The notes under the pieces are model-generated. The model searched no databases and was not told where the DNA came from. It saw nothing but the letters and a program-made list of their open reading frames with translations. Of a stretch of 26,705 nucleotides of DNA, positions 14,479 through 21,939 are shown in pieces. The stretch comes from Candidatus Pelearchaeum sp. (GTDB lineage Archaea > Thermoproteota > Nitrososphaeria_A > Caldarchaeales > Caldarchaeaceae): assembly GCA_015520425.1 (NCBI GenBank), contig WAQC01000096.1, positions 1 to 26,705 of the forward strand, given 5' to 3'. The position numbers and the translations under genes were made by a program. The stretch's first letter is position 1. Every line of letters starts with the position of its first letter.

Positions 14479-15195
14479 ATGGCCGGGCGCGTCTTTGAGG
14501 TTAATATTTTACTTGACCTAGAGTCGCTGCCTGACCCTGAAAAGAAATGTACTGCTCTCAAGTTGGTTAGAGATGGTAAGGGCCCGCTTGAGTGTCTTAA
14601 TCCGATGTCTGAGGTGCGTCATTTTATTCGGCTTAAGGGTGGCCAGATTACTATTGGAACGCAAAAACCTGAATCCTGTCCATTCTATAAGATATACTCA
14701 TCTCTACACATACATGTGGTCAAGTGTAGTGTTTTTCATAATCATAGCCTAGCCACTATAATATGTACAGAGAGCGCGTTAGATGAATTTTACAAGCGGC
14801 TGGACGAGCTCGGCGTTAATTATAAGCTAGTTTCAGTTAGACAGTTATCAACAACCGCTCCGCGTAGGCAGAAAATGACAGCTAACCAGATGCTCGCGCT
14901 CTTCACGGCGCATAGCTTAGGCTATTTTGAGAGCCCATCAAAAGCAAGCATCAGAGATGTAGCCACCGTTCTTGATAAATCGCCTTCAACGGTGTCGGAA
15001 CTCATTAAGAAAGGTGTGAAGAATCTCTTAGATATTATTAAAGAAAGAAAAGACTTGAAGGATATATTAAATTTCGCAATAGTCCCTCGTTCTTCTTTCC
15101 TATTGGTTGGCTGTCCAATTGTCAATAATCATTTTAATTTAATGCGATGCGCGTTCCATTGTGCTATGACTATTCCGTACATGTTCGGACTATGA
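14479..15195 (+). CDS. Cys-rich HTH_10 (bacterio-opsin-activator-type) transcriptional regulator
   Basis: 238-residue DNA-binding protein. Residues about 134-190 match the HTH_10 domain: L-x-x-F-T-A-H-x-L-G-Y-F-E-S-P then DVATVLDKSPSTVSELIKKGVKNLL. The N-terminal domain (1-125) has Cys at 24, 39, 67, 83 and 96 with nearby His (H77, H79, H87, H89). A C-terminal tail beyond the HTH has C212, H218, C224, H227 and C228. So many Cys/His suggests metal, haem or redox sensing; that is inference. It sits between a cupredoxin gene and the cytochrome oxidase operon, and matching palindromes lie before itself and before coxB, so it is the prime candidate regulator of both and of itself. The second site is inside its own last codons. 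Confidence 0.82.
   Translation: MAGRVFEVNILLDLESLPDPEKKCTALKLVRDGKGPLECLNPMSEVRHFIRLKGGQITIGTQKPESCPFYKIYSSLHIHVVKCSVFHNHSLATIICTESALDEFYKRLDELGVNYKLVSVRQLSTTAPRRQKMTANQMLALFTAHSLGYFESPSKASIRDVATVLDKSPSTVSELIKKGVKNLLDIIKERKDLKDILNFAIVPRSSFLLVGCPIVNNHFNLMRCAFHCAMTIPYMFGL
15175..15188. promoter_or_regulatory. Operator candidate 2: CCGTACATGTTCGG upstream of the oxidase operon
   Basis: This 14-bp near-palindrome equals the core of the site at 14427-14440 except for the two central bases (AT for TA), in the same orientation. It lies inside the 3' end of the regulator gene, 5 nt before an A/T-rich TATA candidate (15194-15201). Confidence 0.72.
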
Positions 15196-15201
15196 ATTTA
15201 A
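15194..15201 (+). promoter_or_regulatory. TATA-like element of the cytochrome oxidase operon
   Basis: GAATTTAA, centred near 15198, would start transcription near 15224, 14 nt before the coxB ATG. It overlaps the stop codon of the regulator gene. Confidence 0.45.
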
Positions 15202-15237
15202 GAGAGCTTCTCAGCGGCTAACTGCTGGGCGAAACAA

Positions 15238-15903
15238 ATGGCTGCTCCAGCTCCATCTGCGGAAATATGGAACTCCCTATTCATGATGTATGTAACGTCG
15301 GCGGTTGTAATCTCCGCCGTAGTGCTGGCAATTCTAGGATATTTCGTACTACGCTATAGACAGCCATCAAGCAGTTTAGCTGATGGTGGGCAAGACGAGC
15401 CTGAGTTTAGAATAGGTGCTGAGCCCACGAGGGGTAGTGCAAAGGTCGCCATAGCTCTCAGCGTAATATTGGGGTTGCTCTTCGTTGGCCTCACCGCATC
15501 AACCTTCAGCGCAATGGAATTCATGGAAGAAATACCCGAAGATAATCCAGATGCTCTCCATATCAAGGTAACAGCATTCCAGTGGGGATGGCAATTCACC
15601 TATCCCAATGGCCGAACAATAACAGGCGAGCTTAGAGTCCCCGTGAATACACCCATAGTCTTGGAGATAACTAGCAGGGATGTCTTTCATACATTCGCCA
15701 TAGCGGCATTCAAGGTTAAGAAAGACGCCATACCAGACAGAATTAACTTCGCATGGTTTGAAGCTAAGGAAGCAGGAGAATACAGGATACAGTGCTACGA
15801 GCTCTGCGGAACAGGCCACGCCAAGATGATAGCCACGCTCCTAGCGATGGAGCCGGAGCAGTTTGAGGCATGGTATGGCAAGTTGAGTGAGGAGAAGGGG
15901 TGA
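15238..15903 (+). CDS. coxB: Cytochrome c oxidase-type subunit II with CuA site
   Basis: 221-residue subunit II of a haem-copper oxidase. Two membrane helices (about 16-40 and 65-88) precede an external cupredoxin domain. All CuA ligands are visible: H151, C186, E188 (main-chain ligand position), C190, H194 and M197 in the C-x3-C-x3-H-x2-M motif. The aromatic FQWGWQF patch that accepts electrons is present. It takes electrons from an external donor; as no cytochrome c gene is present here, the neighbouring cupredoxins are the likely donors. First gene of the operon after the palindrome at 15175; the 3' end carries GGGGTGATT, the ribosome site for the next gene. Confidence 0.94.
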   Translation: MAAPAPSAEIWNSLFMMYVTSAVVISAVVLAILGYFVLRYRQPSSSLADGGQDEPEFRIGAEPTRGSAKVAIALSVILGLLFVGLTASTFSAMEFMEEIPEDNPDALHIKVTAFQWGWQFTYPNGRTITGELRVPVNTPIVLEITSRDVFHTFAIAAFKVKKDAIPDRINFAWFEAKEAGEYRIQCYELCGTGHAKMIATLLAMEPEQFEAWYGKLSEEKG

Positions 15904-15909
15904 TTATGG

Positions 15910-18363
15910 GTGGCTCATGCAAACAATAAACCAAACCCACTCATAGTCTGGCTCTTTACGACAAACCACAAAAACGTTGGAATACTATACTTGGTGACAT
16001 CTCTCTACTTCCTTGTCGTGGCTGGCATTCTGGCCCTCACGTTTAGGATGCAGTTGAGCGCGCCTAACATGGTCTTCCTCGCGGCAGACTCTTACAACCA
16101 GGCAGTTACGCTTCATGGCCTCTTTATGCTCCTCTGGGTAACCACACCCTTGGCCGCTGCTTTTGCCAACTATGTAATCCCAATCCAGATAGGCGCTAAG
16201 GATATGGCGTTCCCACGCCTTAACGCGCTGAGCTACTGGCTCTACCTGGCAAGCGGCATAGTTGCGCTCAGCAGCTTCTTCGCCCCAGGAGGCACAGCAG
16301 ACTGGGGGTGGACGACATACGCCCCACTAAACACCCTACAATACAGCCCACAGGCAGGAGGCTCGCTAATGGGCCTAGCCATACTGCTCCTACTTAGCTC
16401 CACGATAGTAGCGACCTCAAACTTCATGGTAACAATATTCAGGCTACGCGCTCCTGGTATGAAGCTCTCATACCTGCCGCTATTCTCAATATTCTGGCTG
16501 GTAACCCAGTTCCTGCTACTATGGGCATTCCCAGCCTTCGCCGCTCCCCTACTCATGCTAGTTGCTGACAGAGTTCTAGGAACGGTATTCTTCACAGCCG
16601 CTGAGGGAGGAGCTCTACTCTGGGACCACCTGCTATGGTTCTTCGGCCACCCAGAGGTGTATATACTCGTCCTGCCAGGCCTAGCAATAGCTGGAGACGT
16701 CCTAGCAGTATTCAGCCGCAGGCAGCTCTACGCTAAGAAAGTCATAATCATAGCGGTAAGCGTAGCCGCGTTCCTAAGCTACATCGTATGGGTACATCAC
16801 ATGTTCATGACAGGAATACACCCAGGGATGAGGGAGGTCTTCAACATAACGACAGAGCTCATCTCAATACCATTCGGAGTAATAATGCTCTCATACATCC
16901 TAACCCTCTTCAGGGGTAGGATAAGAGCGACGACGCCGTTCCTATTCGCTCTAGGCTCCGTGATACTATTCATAATAGGCGGAGCCTCAGGCGTCTTCAA
17001 CTCCTCGGTAGCCCTTGACGTTGGGATGAGAGGAACCTTCTGGGTAGTGGGGCACTTCCACTACACCATAGTGGGCGGCGGTATAACTGGACTGATAGCG
17101 GGACTATACTACTGGTGGCCCAAGATGACTGGAAGAATGTTCAGCGAAAAACTAGGCAAACTACACTTTGCAATATACATGATAGGATTCAACATACTCT
17201 ACTTCCCGATGCACCTACTCTACGACATGCCCAGAAGAATATTCTTCTACGACGCCACAACAGGCTGGGGCCCGATAAACATGATTATAACCATGGGTTC
17301 GCTGATTTTCGCGTCATCATTCATAATACTGTTCATAAACCTCATCAACAGCCTCCGCCACGGCCCTAAGGTGGGCGACGACCCCTGGGGAGGCGCCAAC
17401 TACTCGCTTGAGTGGAACGTCCCATCGCCGCCTCCAGAGTTTAACTTCCCGAAGGGCGTGCCGGTGATAACCGCGCAGGGCCTCGTGTTCAAGCAGCCCT
17501 GGGAGATTAAGAAGGGGATAACAACCACAGGCGGGCAGCAGCTATTCACTACCACAGCCCTTCCGACAAACGGCGGGAGCCACGTAACTGAGCATGGGGA
17601 GGAGCATGGGCCGCATCTAAGCCCATGGCCCTTCATACTCTCAATAGGCGCAGCGCTAACGATGATTGGCCTAGTGTTCGGGGTGCCGCTACTATTGCAG
17701 GGGATTGTGATATTCATCGCCTCCATAGTGGGCTGGGCTTGGGAGGATGTCAAGGAGAAGTTCCACGTAGCTATTGAAGCCCTGGGTGAGAAGTGGCCGT
17801 TTGACAGGGTTGAGAACGTCCCCCTGGGGATGTGGTTCTTCCTCTTCGGCGAGGTGGCGCTCTTCGGCCCACTCTTCGCAGCCTACTTCTTCGTCCGCGC
17901 TAACAGCGCCTTCACAGGCTTTGCGTGGCCGCTTCCAGGCCAGATACACAGCACAGTCATAGGCGCTATCTCCACCATAATACTACTAACCAGCGGCTTA
18001 GCAGCATCACTAGCGCTGGTGGCGATAAAGAACAACAACCAGCGCGGACTTAGGGCAGGGCTCCTCGCAGCATTCATACTCGGCCTAGCCGTGCTGGTCA
18101 TAGAGGGCTTCCAGTGGGCTGAGCTCTTCGCAGAAGGCTACACGTTCGGAACAGACATCGCGGCCAGCATCTACTACGTGATTACAGGCATACACGGAGC
18201 ACACTTACTGGCTGGCCTGCTGATAATAATCTACCTGCTGGCGAAAGCCTACAAGGGAGGATACAACGCGGAGAAGCACATGGGCGTATACGCCTTCGCC
18301 ATATACTGGGGCTTCGTGGTGGGCGTATGGCTATTCACGTTCCCACTATTCTACCTAATATGA
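15910..18363 (+). CDS. coxA: Haem-copper oxidase subunit I-subunit III fusion
   Basis: 817-residue fusion of subunit I (about 1-560) and subunit III (about 600-817), joined by a His/Glu-containing linker and extra helices. Haem and copper ligands are complete: H69 and H384 (low-spin haem), H382 (high-spin haem), H247, H296, H297 (CuB), with Y251 in HPEVY for the His-Tyr crosslink. D-channel residues D98 and E249 are present, so it is type A. The K-channel positions are changed (F322, I325) and the Mg-site His-Asp reads R374-G375; see findings. Subunit III is shown by GMWFFLFGEVALFGPL and GIHGAHLLAGLL. Reduces O2 to water while pumping protons across the membrane. Start is GTG 15910, 4 nt after GGTGATT; the ATG at 15906 is out of frame. 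Confidence 0.95.
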   Translation: MAHANNKPNPLIVWLFTTNHKNVGILYLVTSLYFLVVAGILALTFRMQLSAPNMVFLAADSYNQAVTLHGLFMLLWVTTPLAAAFANYVIPIQIGAKDMAFPRLNALSYWLYLASGIVALSSFFAPGGTADWGWTTYAPLNTLQYSPQAGGSLMGLAILLLLSSTIVATSNFMVTIFRLRAPGMKLSYLPLFSIFWLVTQFLLLWAFPAFAAPLLMLVADRVLGTVFFTAAEGGALLWDHLLWFFGHPEVYILVLPGLAIAGDVLAVFSRRQLYAKKVIIIAVSVAAFLSYIVWVHHMFMTGIHPGMREVFNITTELISIPFGVIMLSYILTLFRGRIRATTPFLFALGSVILFIIGGASGVFNSSVALDVGMRGTFWVVGHFHYTIVGGGITGLIAGLYYWWPKMTGRMFSEKLGKLHFAIYMIGFNILYFPMHLLYDMPRRIFFYDATTGWGPINMIITMGSLIFASSFIILFINLINSLRHGPKVGDDPWGGANYSLEWNVPSPPPEFNFPKGVPVITAQGLVFKQPWEIKKGITTTGGQQLFTTTALPTNGGSHVTEHGEEHGPHLSPWPFILSIGAALTMIGLVFGVPLLLQGIVIFIASIVGWAWEDVKEKFHVAIEALGEKWPFDRVENVPLGMWFFLFGEVALFGPLFAAYFFVRANSAFTGFAWPLPGQIHSTVIGAISTIILLTSGLAASLALVAIKNNNQRGLRAGLLAAFILGLAVLVIEGFQWAELFAEGYTFGTDIAASIYYVITGIHGAHLLAGLLIIIYLLAKAYKGGYNAEKHMGVYAFAIYWGFVVGVWLFTFPLFYLI

Positions 18364-18375
18364 GGTGGTGAAAGG

Positions 18376-18669
18376 ATGCGGGAAGAATGGCAGCTCGTAG
18401 CGGTTTACACCATAATTGTAGCGGCGCTGGTTGCTGAGGTCATAGTGGGCTCTAGCTGGATGACGCTGGGACAGACAGCGCTGATAGGCGTGCTGGTGAT
18501 AGCCACGCTCCAGGCGGCTCTGGTCTTCGCGTTCTTCATGTTCGGCAAATACGGCACACGCTCGGTGGCGATAATAATGCTAATCTCAATAGGCACGCTG
18601 CTACCACTATTCCTGGCGTTCGCCTTCTCCATAGAGTTCCCCCCACACGCGGCTGCTGGAGGGCACTGA
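18376..18669 (+). CDS. Small membrane subunit of cytochrome oxidase (subunit IV type)
   Basis: 97-residue protein with three hydrophobic helices (about 7-25, 32-55 and 62-86), the topology and size of prokaryotic cytochrome oxidase subunit IV (CoxD/CyoD-like). It lies 12 nt after the CoxA-CoxC fusion and is preceded by GAGGTGGTGAAAGG, so it is translated from the same message. It probably helps assembly or stability of the oxidase. The assignment rests mainly on size, topology and position, as this subunit has few fixed motifs; the mid-helix A-A-L-V-F-A-F-F-M-F stretch is like the family. Confidence 0.75.
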   Translation: MREEWQLVAVYTIIVAALVAEVIVGSSWMTLGQTALIGVLVIATLQAALVFAFFMFGKYGTRSVAIIMLISIGTLLPLFLAFAFSIEFPPHAAAGGH

Positions 18670-18678
18670 GGAGGTGAT
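18670..18678 (+). promoter_or_regulatory. Perfect Shine-Dalgarno site before the last cox-operon gene
   Basis: GGAGGTGAT is a complete match to the archaeal anti-Shine-Dalgarno sequence. It can serve GTG 18681 or TTG 18684; the ATG inside it (18677) hits a stop after four codons. Confidence 0.75.
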
Positions 18679-18680
18679 GC

Positions 18681-19145
18681 GTGTTGGCTGAACAGGAGTC
18701 CCGCGCCCACATAAACGCTGCGATAATCGCAGGCGTGGTAGGTCTGGTGTGGCTGATTGGAATCTGGATAGTCCTAGTATTCCCGCCGCAGGTGGAGGCA
18801 GCGGCGCCAGGTGGAGAGCAGCAAATCCTCACAGGAACCTCAATAAACCTAGTCATGCAGGAATGGGGCTTCAACCAGAAGAGGGGAGCGCCGATAATAG
18901 AGATAAAAGCAGGAACCGAAGTGACCTTCACAGTCGTAAACCAGGGACGAAACCTCCACTCATTCCAGATACTAACGCCAGACGGGGAGCATGTAGCAGG
19001 CTGGACCAAGGATGAGGTAATAGACGTGGGCGAGACACGGACATTAACGGTAGTCATAGACGAGCCAGGCGAGTATATCTACATCTGTCCAGTAGAGGGG
19101 CATGAAGATAAGGGCATGAAGGGAATCCTTAGGGTTGTCAGCTAG
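18681..19145 (+). CDS. Membrane-anchored cupredoxin of the oxidase operon
   Basis: 154-residue protein with one N-terminal membrane helix (about 12-34) and an external cupredoxin domain. Copper ligands: H93 (NLHSFQ), C136 (YIYIC), H141 and M146, in the C-x4-H-x4-M spacing of a type 1 site. It is the last gene of the oxidase operon, 11 nt after subunit IV, so it most likely donates electrons to CuA or is an extra subunit of the complex. Start could also be TTG 18684, one codon later, given the ribosome site at 18670. It differs from a CuA domain in having only one Cys. Confidence 0.88.
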   Translation: MLAEQESRAHINAAIIAGVVGLVWLIGIWIVLVFPPQVEAAAPGGEQQILTGTSINLVMQEWGFNQKRGAPIIEIKAGTEVTFTVVNQGRNLHSFQILTPDGEHVAGWTKDEVIDVGETRTLTVVIDEPGEYIYICPVEGHEDKGMKGILRVVS

Positions 19146-19177
19146 AACGGCCTGGTTTAAATCCCCTTCCCCATTTT

Positions 19178-19203
19178 CGTGATAGACTTTAACTATTATC
19201 ATG
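19178..19203. promoter_or_regulatory. Weak inverted repeat upstream of the TrmB-family gene
   Basis: CGTGATA (19178-19184) and TATCATG (19197-19203) are inverted copies with one mismatch and a 12-nt spacer, around a TTTAACTATTATC stretch that could be the TATA region. The half site resembles the GTGATA/TATCAC half sites known for Thermococcales TrmB but is in the opposite arrangement. Autoregulation is possible but weakly supported. Confidence 0.3.
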
Positions 19204-19227
19204 TTGCTATATTTAGCCCGATAAGTG

Positions 19228-20340
19228 ATGGAGAAGGATGAAGCCGTTTCACGTGTTGAGGCGCGCTTACAAGATTATGATGCATTAGCAATACTAGGAC
19301 TCACCCGCAGGGAGGCCGAGCTTTATCTCTCCCTCCTCCAGCTTGGCGAGGCCTCTGCCCACACGCTAATGAGGATACTCAACATCCAACAACCACACCT
19401 ATACAGTCTCTTAACAAACCTCAAGAAAAAAGGCCTAATAGGATGGAAGCATGGCAGGCCAAAGCTATACTTCGTGAAAAACCCAGCCCACGTTATGGAG
19501 GAGAAGATAGAATCAATAATGACGTCGCTGGACAGCCTCAAAAATACCCTAAAAGAAATCTACGCGAGCTCCCAGAGATGTTGCGAGCATCCTGTTGTGG
19601 AGGTTATTAGAGAGCCGCGGAACATCTTCAAGCTAATCAAGAACGTCATTAGTAAAACCTCGCATGAACTCTGCATACTCATGAGCAGTAATTACATGGC
19701 GCGGCTTGTGGATGAAGTTGTTGAAAAAGCAAGCTCAGGCGTGCGTGTCTATGCGCTCACCTTCCCAGACCTTCGGCAGGGAATTATTAACGCACTAATG
19801 GAGGGGGGTGTCCGCGAGCTACGGAGCACCGCCCTGGGAAGGTTTATGCTGGTCTCCTCAGACTGCTCCCAGACGATATACATCCCCAGGTCAACCCTTA
19901 GCGGCGGAGAAAGACAGAGCTACGCATATTTCTTCACAGGGATAGAGATGCCAGCCTTCTTCACCCACTGCTTTTACTCCGAGTGGTGCAAATCAAGTCA
20001 AGTATTCTCTCAACCCATTTCCCTAGAAAACAAACTCTTCTCTCATAGAATGTTCATATACGAATTGACTAGTTTGAAGTCTAGGAGTAGTCAGGAAATA
20101 GTTGTTCGTGTAACAGGTGTGGATACGCGGACGGGTAGAGGGCTTACAGTTAGAGGAAGAGTTGAGGACGTATTCACGGATGATGCGAATACTGTTTATT
20201 TCACAATAAGAACGTCAGAAGGAAAGCGGTATAGTGTCGGTGGATACGATGCAATAACCGAGGATATTGAGGCTGAGAATATAGTCATAGAATCCATAAC
20301 TCCATCGCGTCAATCATCAAAACTTCTTGATATAGCTTAA
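19228..20340 (+). CDS. TrmB-family sugar-responsive transcriptional regulator
   Basis: 370-residue regulator. Residues about 15-85 are the TrmB winged helix: ILGLTRREAELYLSLLQLGEASAHTL then IQQPHLYSLLTNLKKKGLIG. A coiled segment (90-112) follows, then the phospholipase-D-like/TrmB effector domain from the VVEVIREPRNIFKLI stretch on, and a C-terminal beta domain (about 300-360). TrmB proteins bind sugars such as maltose or trehalose and control sugar ABC transporters; the carbohydrate importer just downstream makes that role likely here. ATG 19228 is chosen; a GTG one codon earlier (19225) is possible. The ligand is unknown. Confidence 0.86.
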   Translation: MEKDEAVSRVEARLQDYDALAILGLTRREAELYLSLLQLGEASAHTLMRILNIQQPHLYSLLTNLKKKGLIGWKHGRPKLYFVKNPAHVMEEKIESIMTSLDSLKNTLKEIYASSQRCCEHPVVEVIREPRNIFKLIKNVISKTSHELCILMSSNYMARLVDEVVEKASSGVRVYALTFPDLRQGIINALMEGGVRELRSTALGRFMLVSSDCSQTIYIPRSTLSGGERQSYAYFFTGIEMPAFFTHCFYSEWCKSSQVFSQPISLENKLFSHRMFIYELTSLKSRSSQEIVVRVTGVDTRTGRGLTVRGRVEDVFTDDANTVYFTIRTSEGKRYSVGGYDAITEDIEAENIVIESITPSRQSSKLLDIA

Positions 20341-20373
20341 TATTCCTAACTACAACAATCAAGTAGTATGTAA

Positions 20374-20384
20374 TGTATAATTTA
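20374..20384 (+). promoter_or_regulatory. TATA box candidate before the DUF2139-like gene
   Basis: Within ATGTATAATTTATC the TATAATTTA run is centred about 31 nt before GTG 20410 and 40 nt before TTG 20419, so the downstream gene has its own promoter with a short or no leader. Confidence 0.45.
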
Positions 20385-20409
20385 TCGTCATTTAAGCACG
20401 TAGTCGTAG

Positions 20410-21867
20410 GTGGATGTTTTGAACCCTCTAGACATATCCTACATGGGGCCATATTATCCAAGCTTTGCGCCAGAGTGGAGCAGCGGTGGAATATACGGCC
20501 TTCATTACCATAAAGGGGCTCTTCTCTATACCGTTGCGTTTGATGCGCTCACTATAATATACCATAAGGGAAGGGTCAAGGAGTACAGGTATGAGCTTAT
20601 TGGCGAACCTCCCCGAAGTGGGGGAGACACATATGGAGCAGCCGCGGGAGTAGATGACACGTTATTCTTTGGTGGCTGGGTGCATGCTCCAGCACAATAC
20701 GACCCAACCAAGAGAAAGATAACTTTTCATCATAAGTACTCGCATCTGCACAGAATAGACCTTAATGATATGGAGATTAAGCTACTATACAAGGATGGGC
20801 CTGGACGGGAAGATAGCTGGAGCGCTGAGGTTTCCGACATACTATACAACCCCCTAGACGATTCCATAATACTCTTCAGAGGTGATGGGCATTTCGGACA
20901 TGGCGTATATGTCTTGGATAGGGAAGGAAAGACAGTCATGCGCCTCTCGTCAATCCCAGTACTACGGGGAACCTTCTTCCTTGACTACCTAATCGCTGGA
21001 ATATTTTGCCCCCCAGGTTTTACAGTTCCCTCACCCTCACTCCAACTATTCAACATGGAAAACAAAGAAACAAAAATTACCAGATACAATATGGCCGCGT
21101 CTGCTGATGGGCATCCTTCTCAAGGTAAATCTATAGTAGCTGTAGCTCCACTCAGAAACCAGCTCTACGCCTTCGTTGATGATGGCGTCTTCGTCGGAGA
21201 CCCAACTGGGACATACAACTGGACACCAGATAGTGTTTTTGTGAGGCTCTTCGCAACAGGACAGGGTGTTGCACGTTATGCTCCTTGTAGGAGAGTTAAG
21301 GCAGTAAGCTTCGGTGGTGGGTTGCTGGTTCCTATAACGAAATCCGACATAGAAAACTCTCCCGTTCCCGCTGCTTCGGCTTCAGGAATACTTCTCTTTA
21401 TGGATGAGTCATATGTAAAGATAATACACGCGAGCGGTAGGATAACAGGATTAGCCGCAACGCCAGACTCCATACTGCTGGCAACCGCAACATCAGAAAA
21501 TACACACATATCCACACGAATAGATTACTGCTTTAAACAACTGCTGAAGCTACCCCATGACATAATAAACAAACACCCACCACCTCTATCACTAATCCTA
21601 GCTAAACGCATTACAGCAGGCGAACAATTAGGCGGGATACCTCTAACCGGATACCATAAAAAACGCGCAATAATAACCTCAAACAACGATAACATACTGA
21701 TAGTCAAGGAATACGACACCTCAACACCAGAAAATAGCGCAGATGAAGAAAAATACACGCTAAAGAAGGGCCGTAATGAGATAGACTTAGATGGATTCGG
21801 AAGGATTGTCTCGTTTAGGTTTGAGAAAAATGACCAAGCGGGGCACATCTATCTCTACCTCACGTAA
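20410..21867 (+). CDS. DUF2139-like archaeal protein of unknown function
   Basis: 485-residue soluble protein without clear signal peptide or membrane helix. The N-terminus (LDISYMGPYYPSFAPEWSSG, then GLHYHKG) and overall size look to me like the archaeal family DUF2139; this is recognition from memory, not a search. Repeating beta-rich blocks with Asp/Gly turns such as DDTLFFGGW, DDSIILFRGDG and DDGVFVGDP suggest a beta-propeller. Lies between a TrmB regulator and a sugar-binding protein, so a role in carbohydrate handling is a guess. TTG 20419 may be the true start, because AGGTGGAT (20408-20415) would be its ribosome site; GTG 20410 overlaps that site. Confidence 0.68.
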   Translation: MDVLNPLDISYMGPYYPSFAPEWSSGGIYGLHYHKGALLYTVAFDALTIIYHKGRVKEYRYELIGEPPRSGGDTYGAAAGVDDTLFFGGWVHAPAQYDPTKRKITFHHKYSHLHRIDLNDMEIKLLYKDGPGREDSWSAEVSDILYNPLDDSIILFRGDGHFGHGVYVLDREGKTVMRLSSIPVLRGTFFLDYLIAGIFCPPGFTVPSPSLQLFNMENKETKITRYNMAASADGHPSQGKSIVAVAPLRNQLYAFVDDGVFVGDPTGTYNWTPDSVFVRLFATGQGVARYAPCRRVKAVSFGGGLLVPITKSDIENSPVPAASASGILLFMDESYVKIIHASGRITGLAATPDSILLATATSENTHISTRIDYCFKQLLKLPHDIINKHPPPLSLILAKRITAGEQLGGIPLTGYHKKRAIITSNNDNILIVKEYDTSTPENSADEEKYTLKKGRNEIDLDGFGRIVSFRFEKNDQAGHIYLYLT

Positions 21868-21939
21868 TTAATTATACTACCTAAAGTTAGTATTGAAAGA
21901 CTATATCTCACCAGCCTAACGTTATACGATGAACATATC

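Noticed and set aside
15499..15819. 106-codon minus-strand frame opposite coxB
   Set aside because: Shadow of the CuA domain coding region; no motif or ribosome site of its own.
18536..19057. 173-codon open frame on the minus strand
   Set aside because: It lies antisense to the subunit IV and cupredoxin genes, which have clear family motifs and ribosome sites; the translated product is Pro/Ser/Arg-rich and resembles no family.
20341..21939. TrmB operator (TATCAC-N5-GTGATA type) before the sugar importer genes
   Set aside because: No convincing copy was found in the gaps at 20341-20409 or 21868-21939; only the weak inverted repeat at 19178-19203 was kept.
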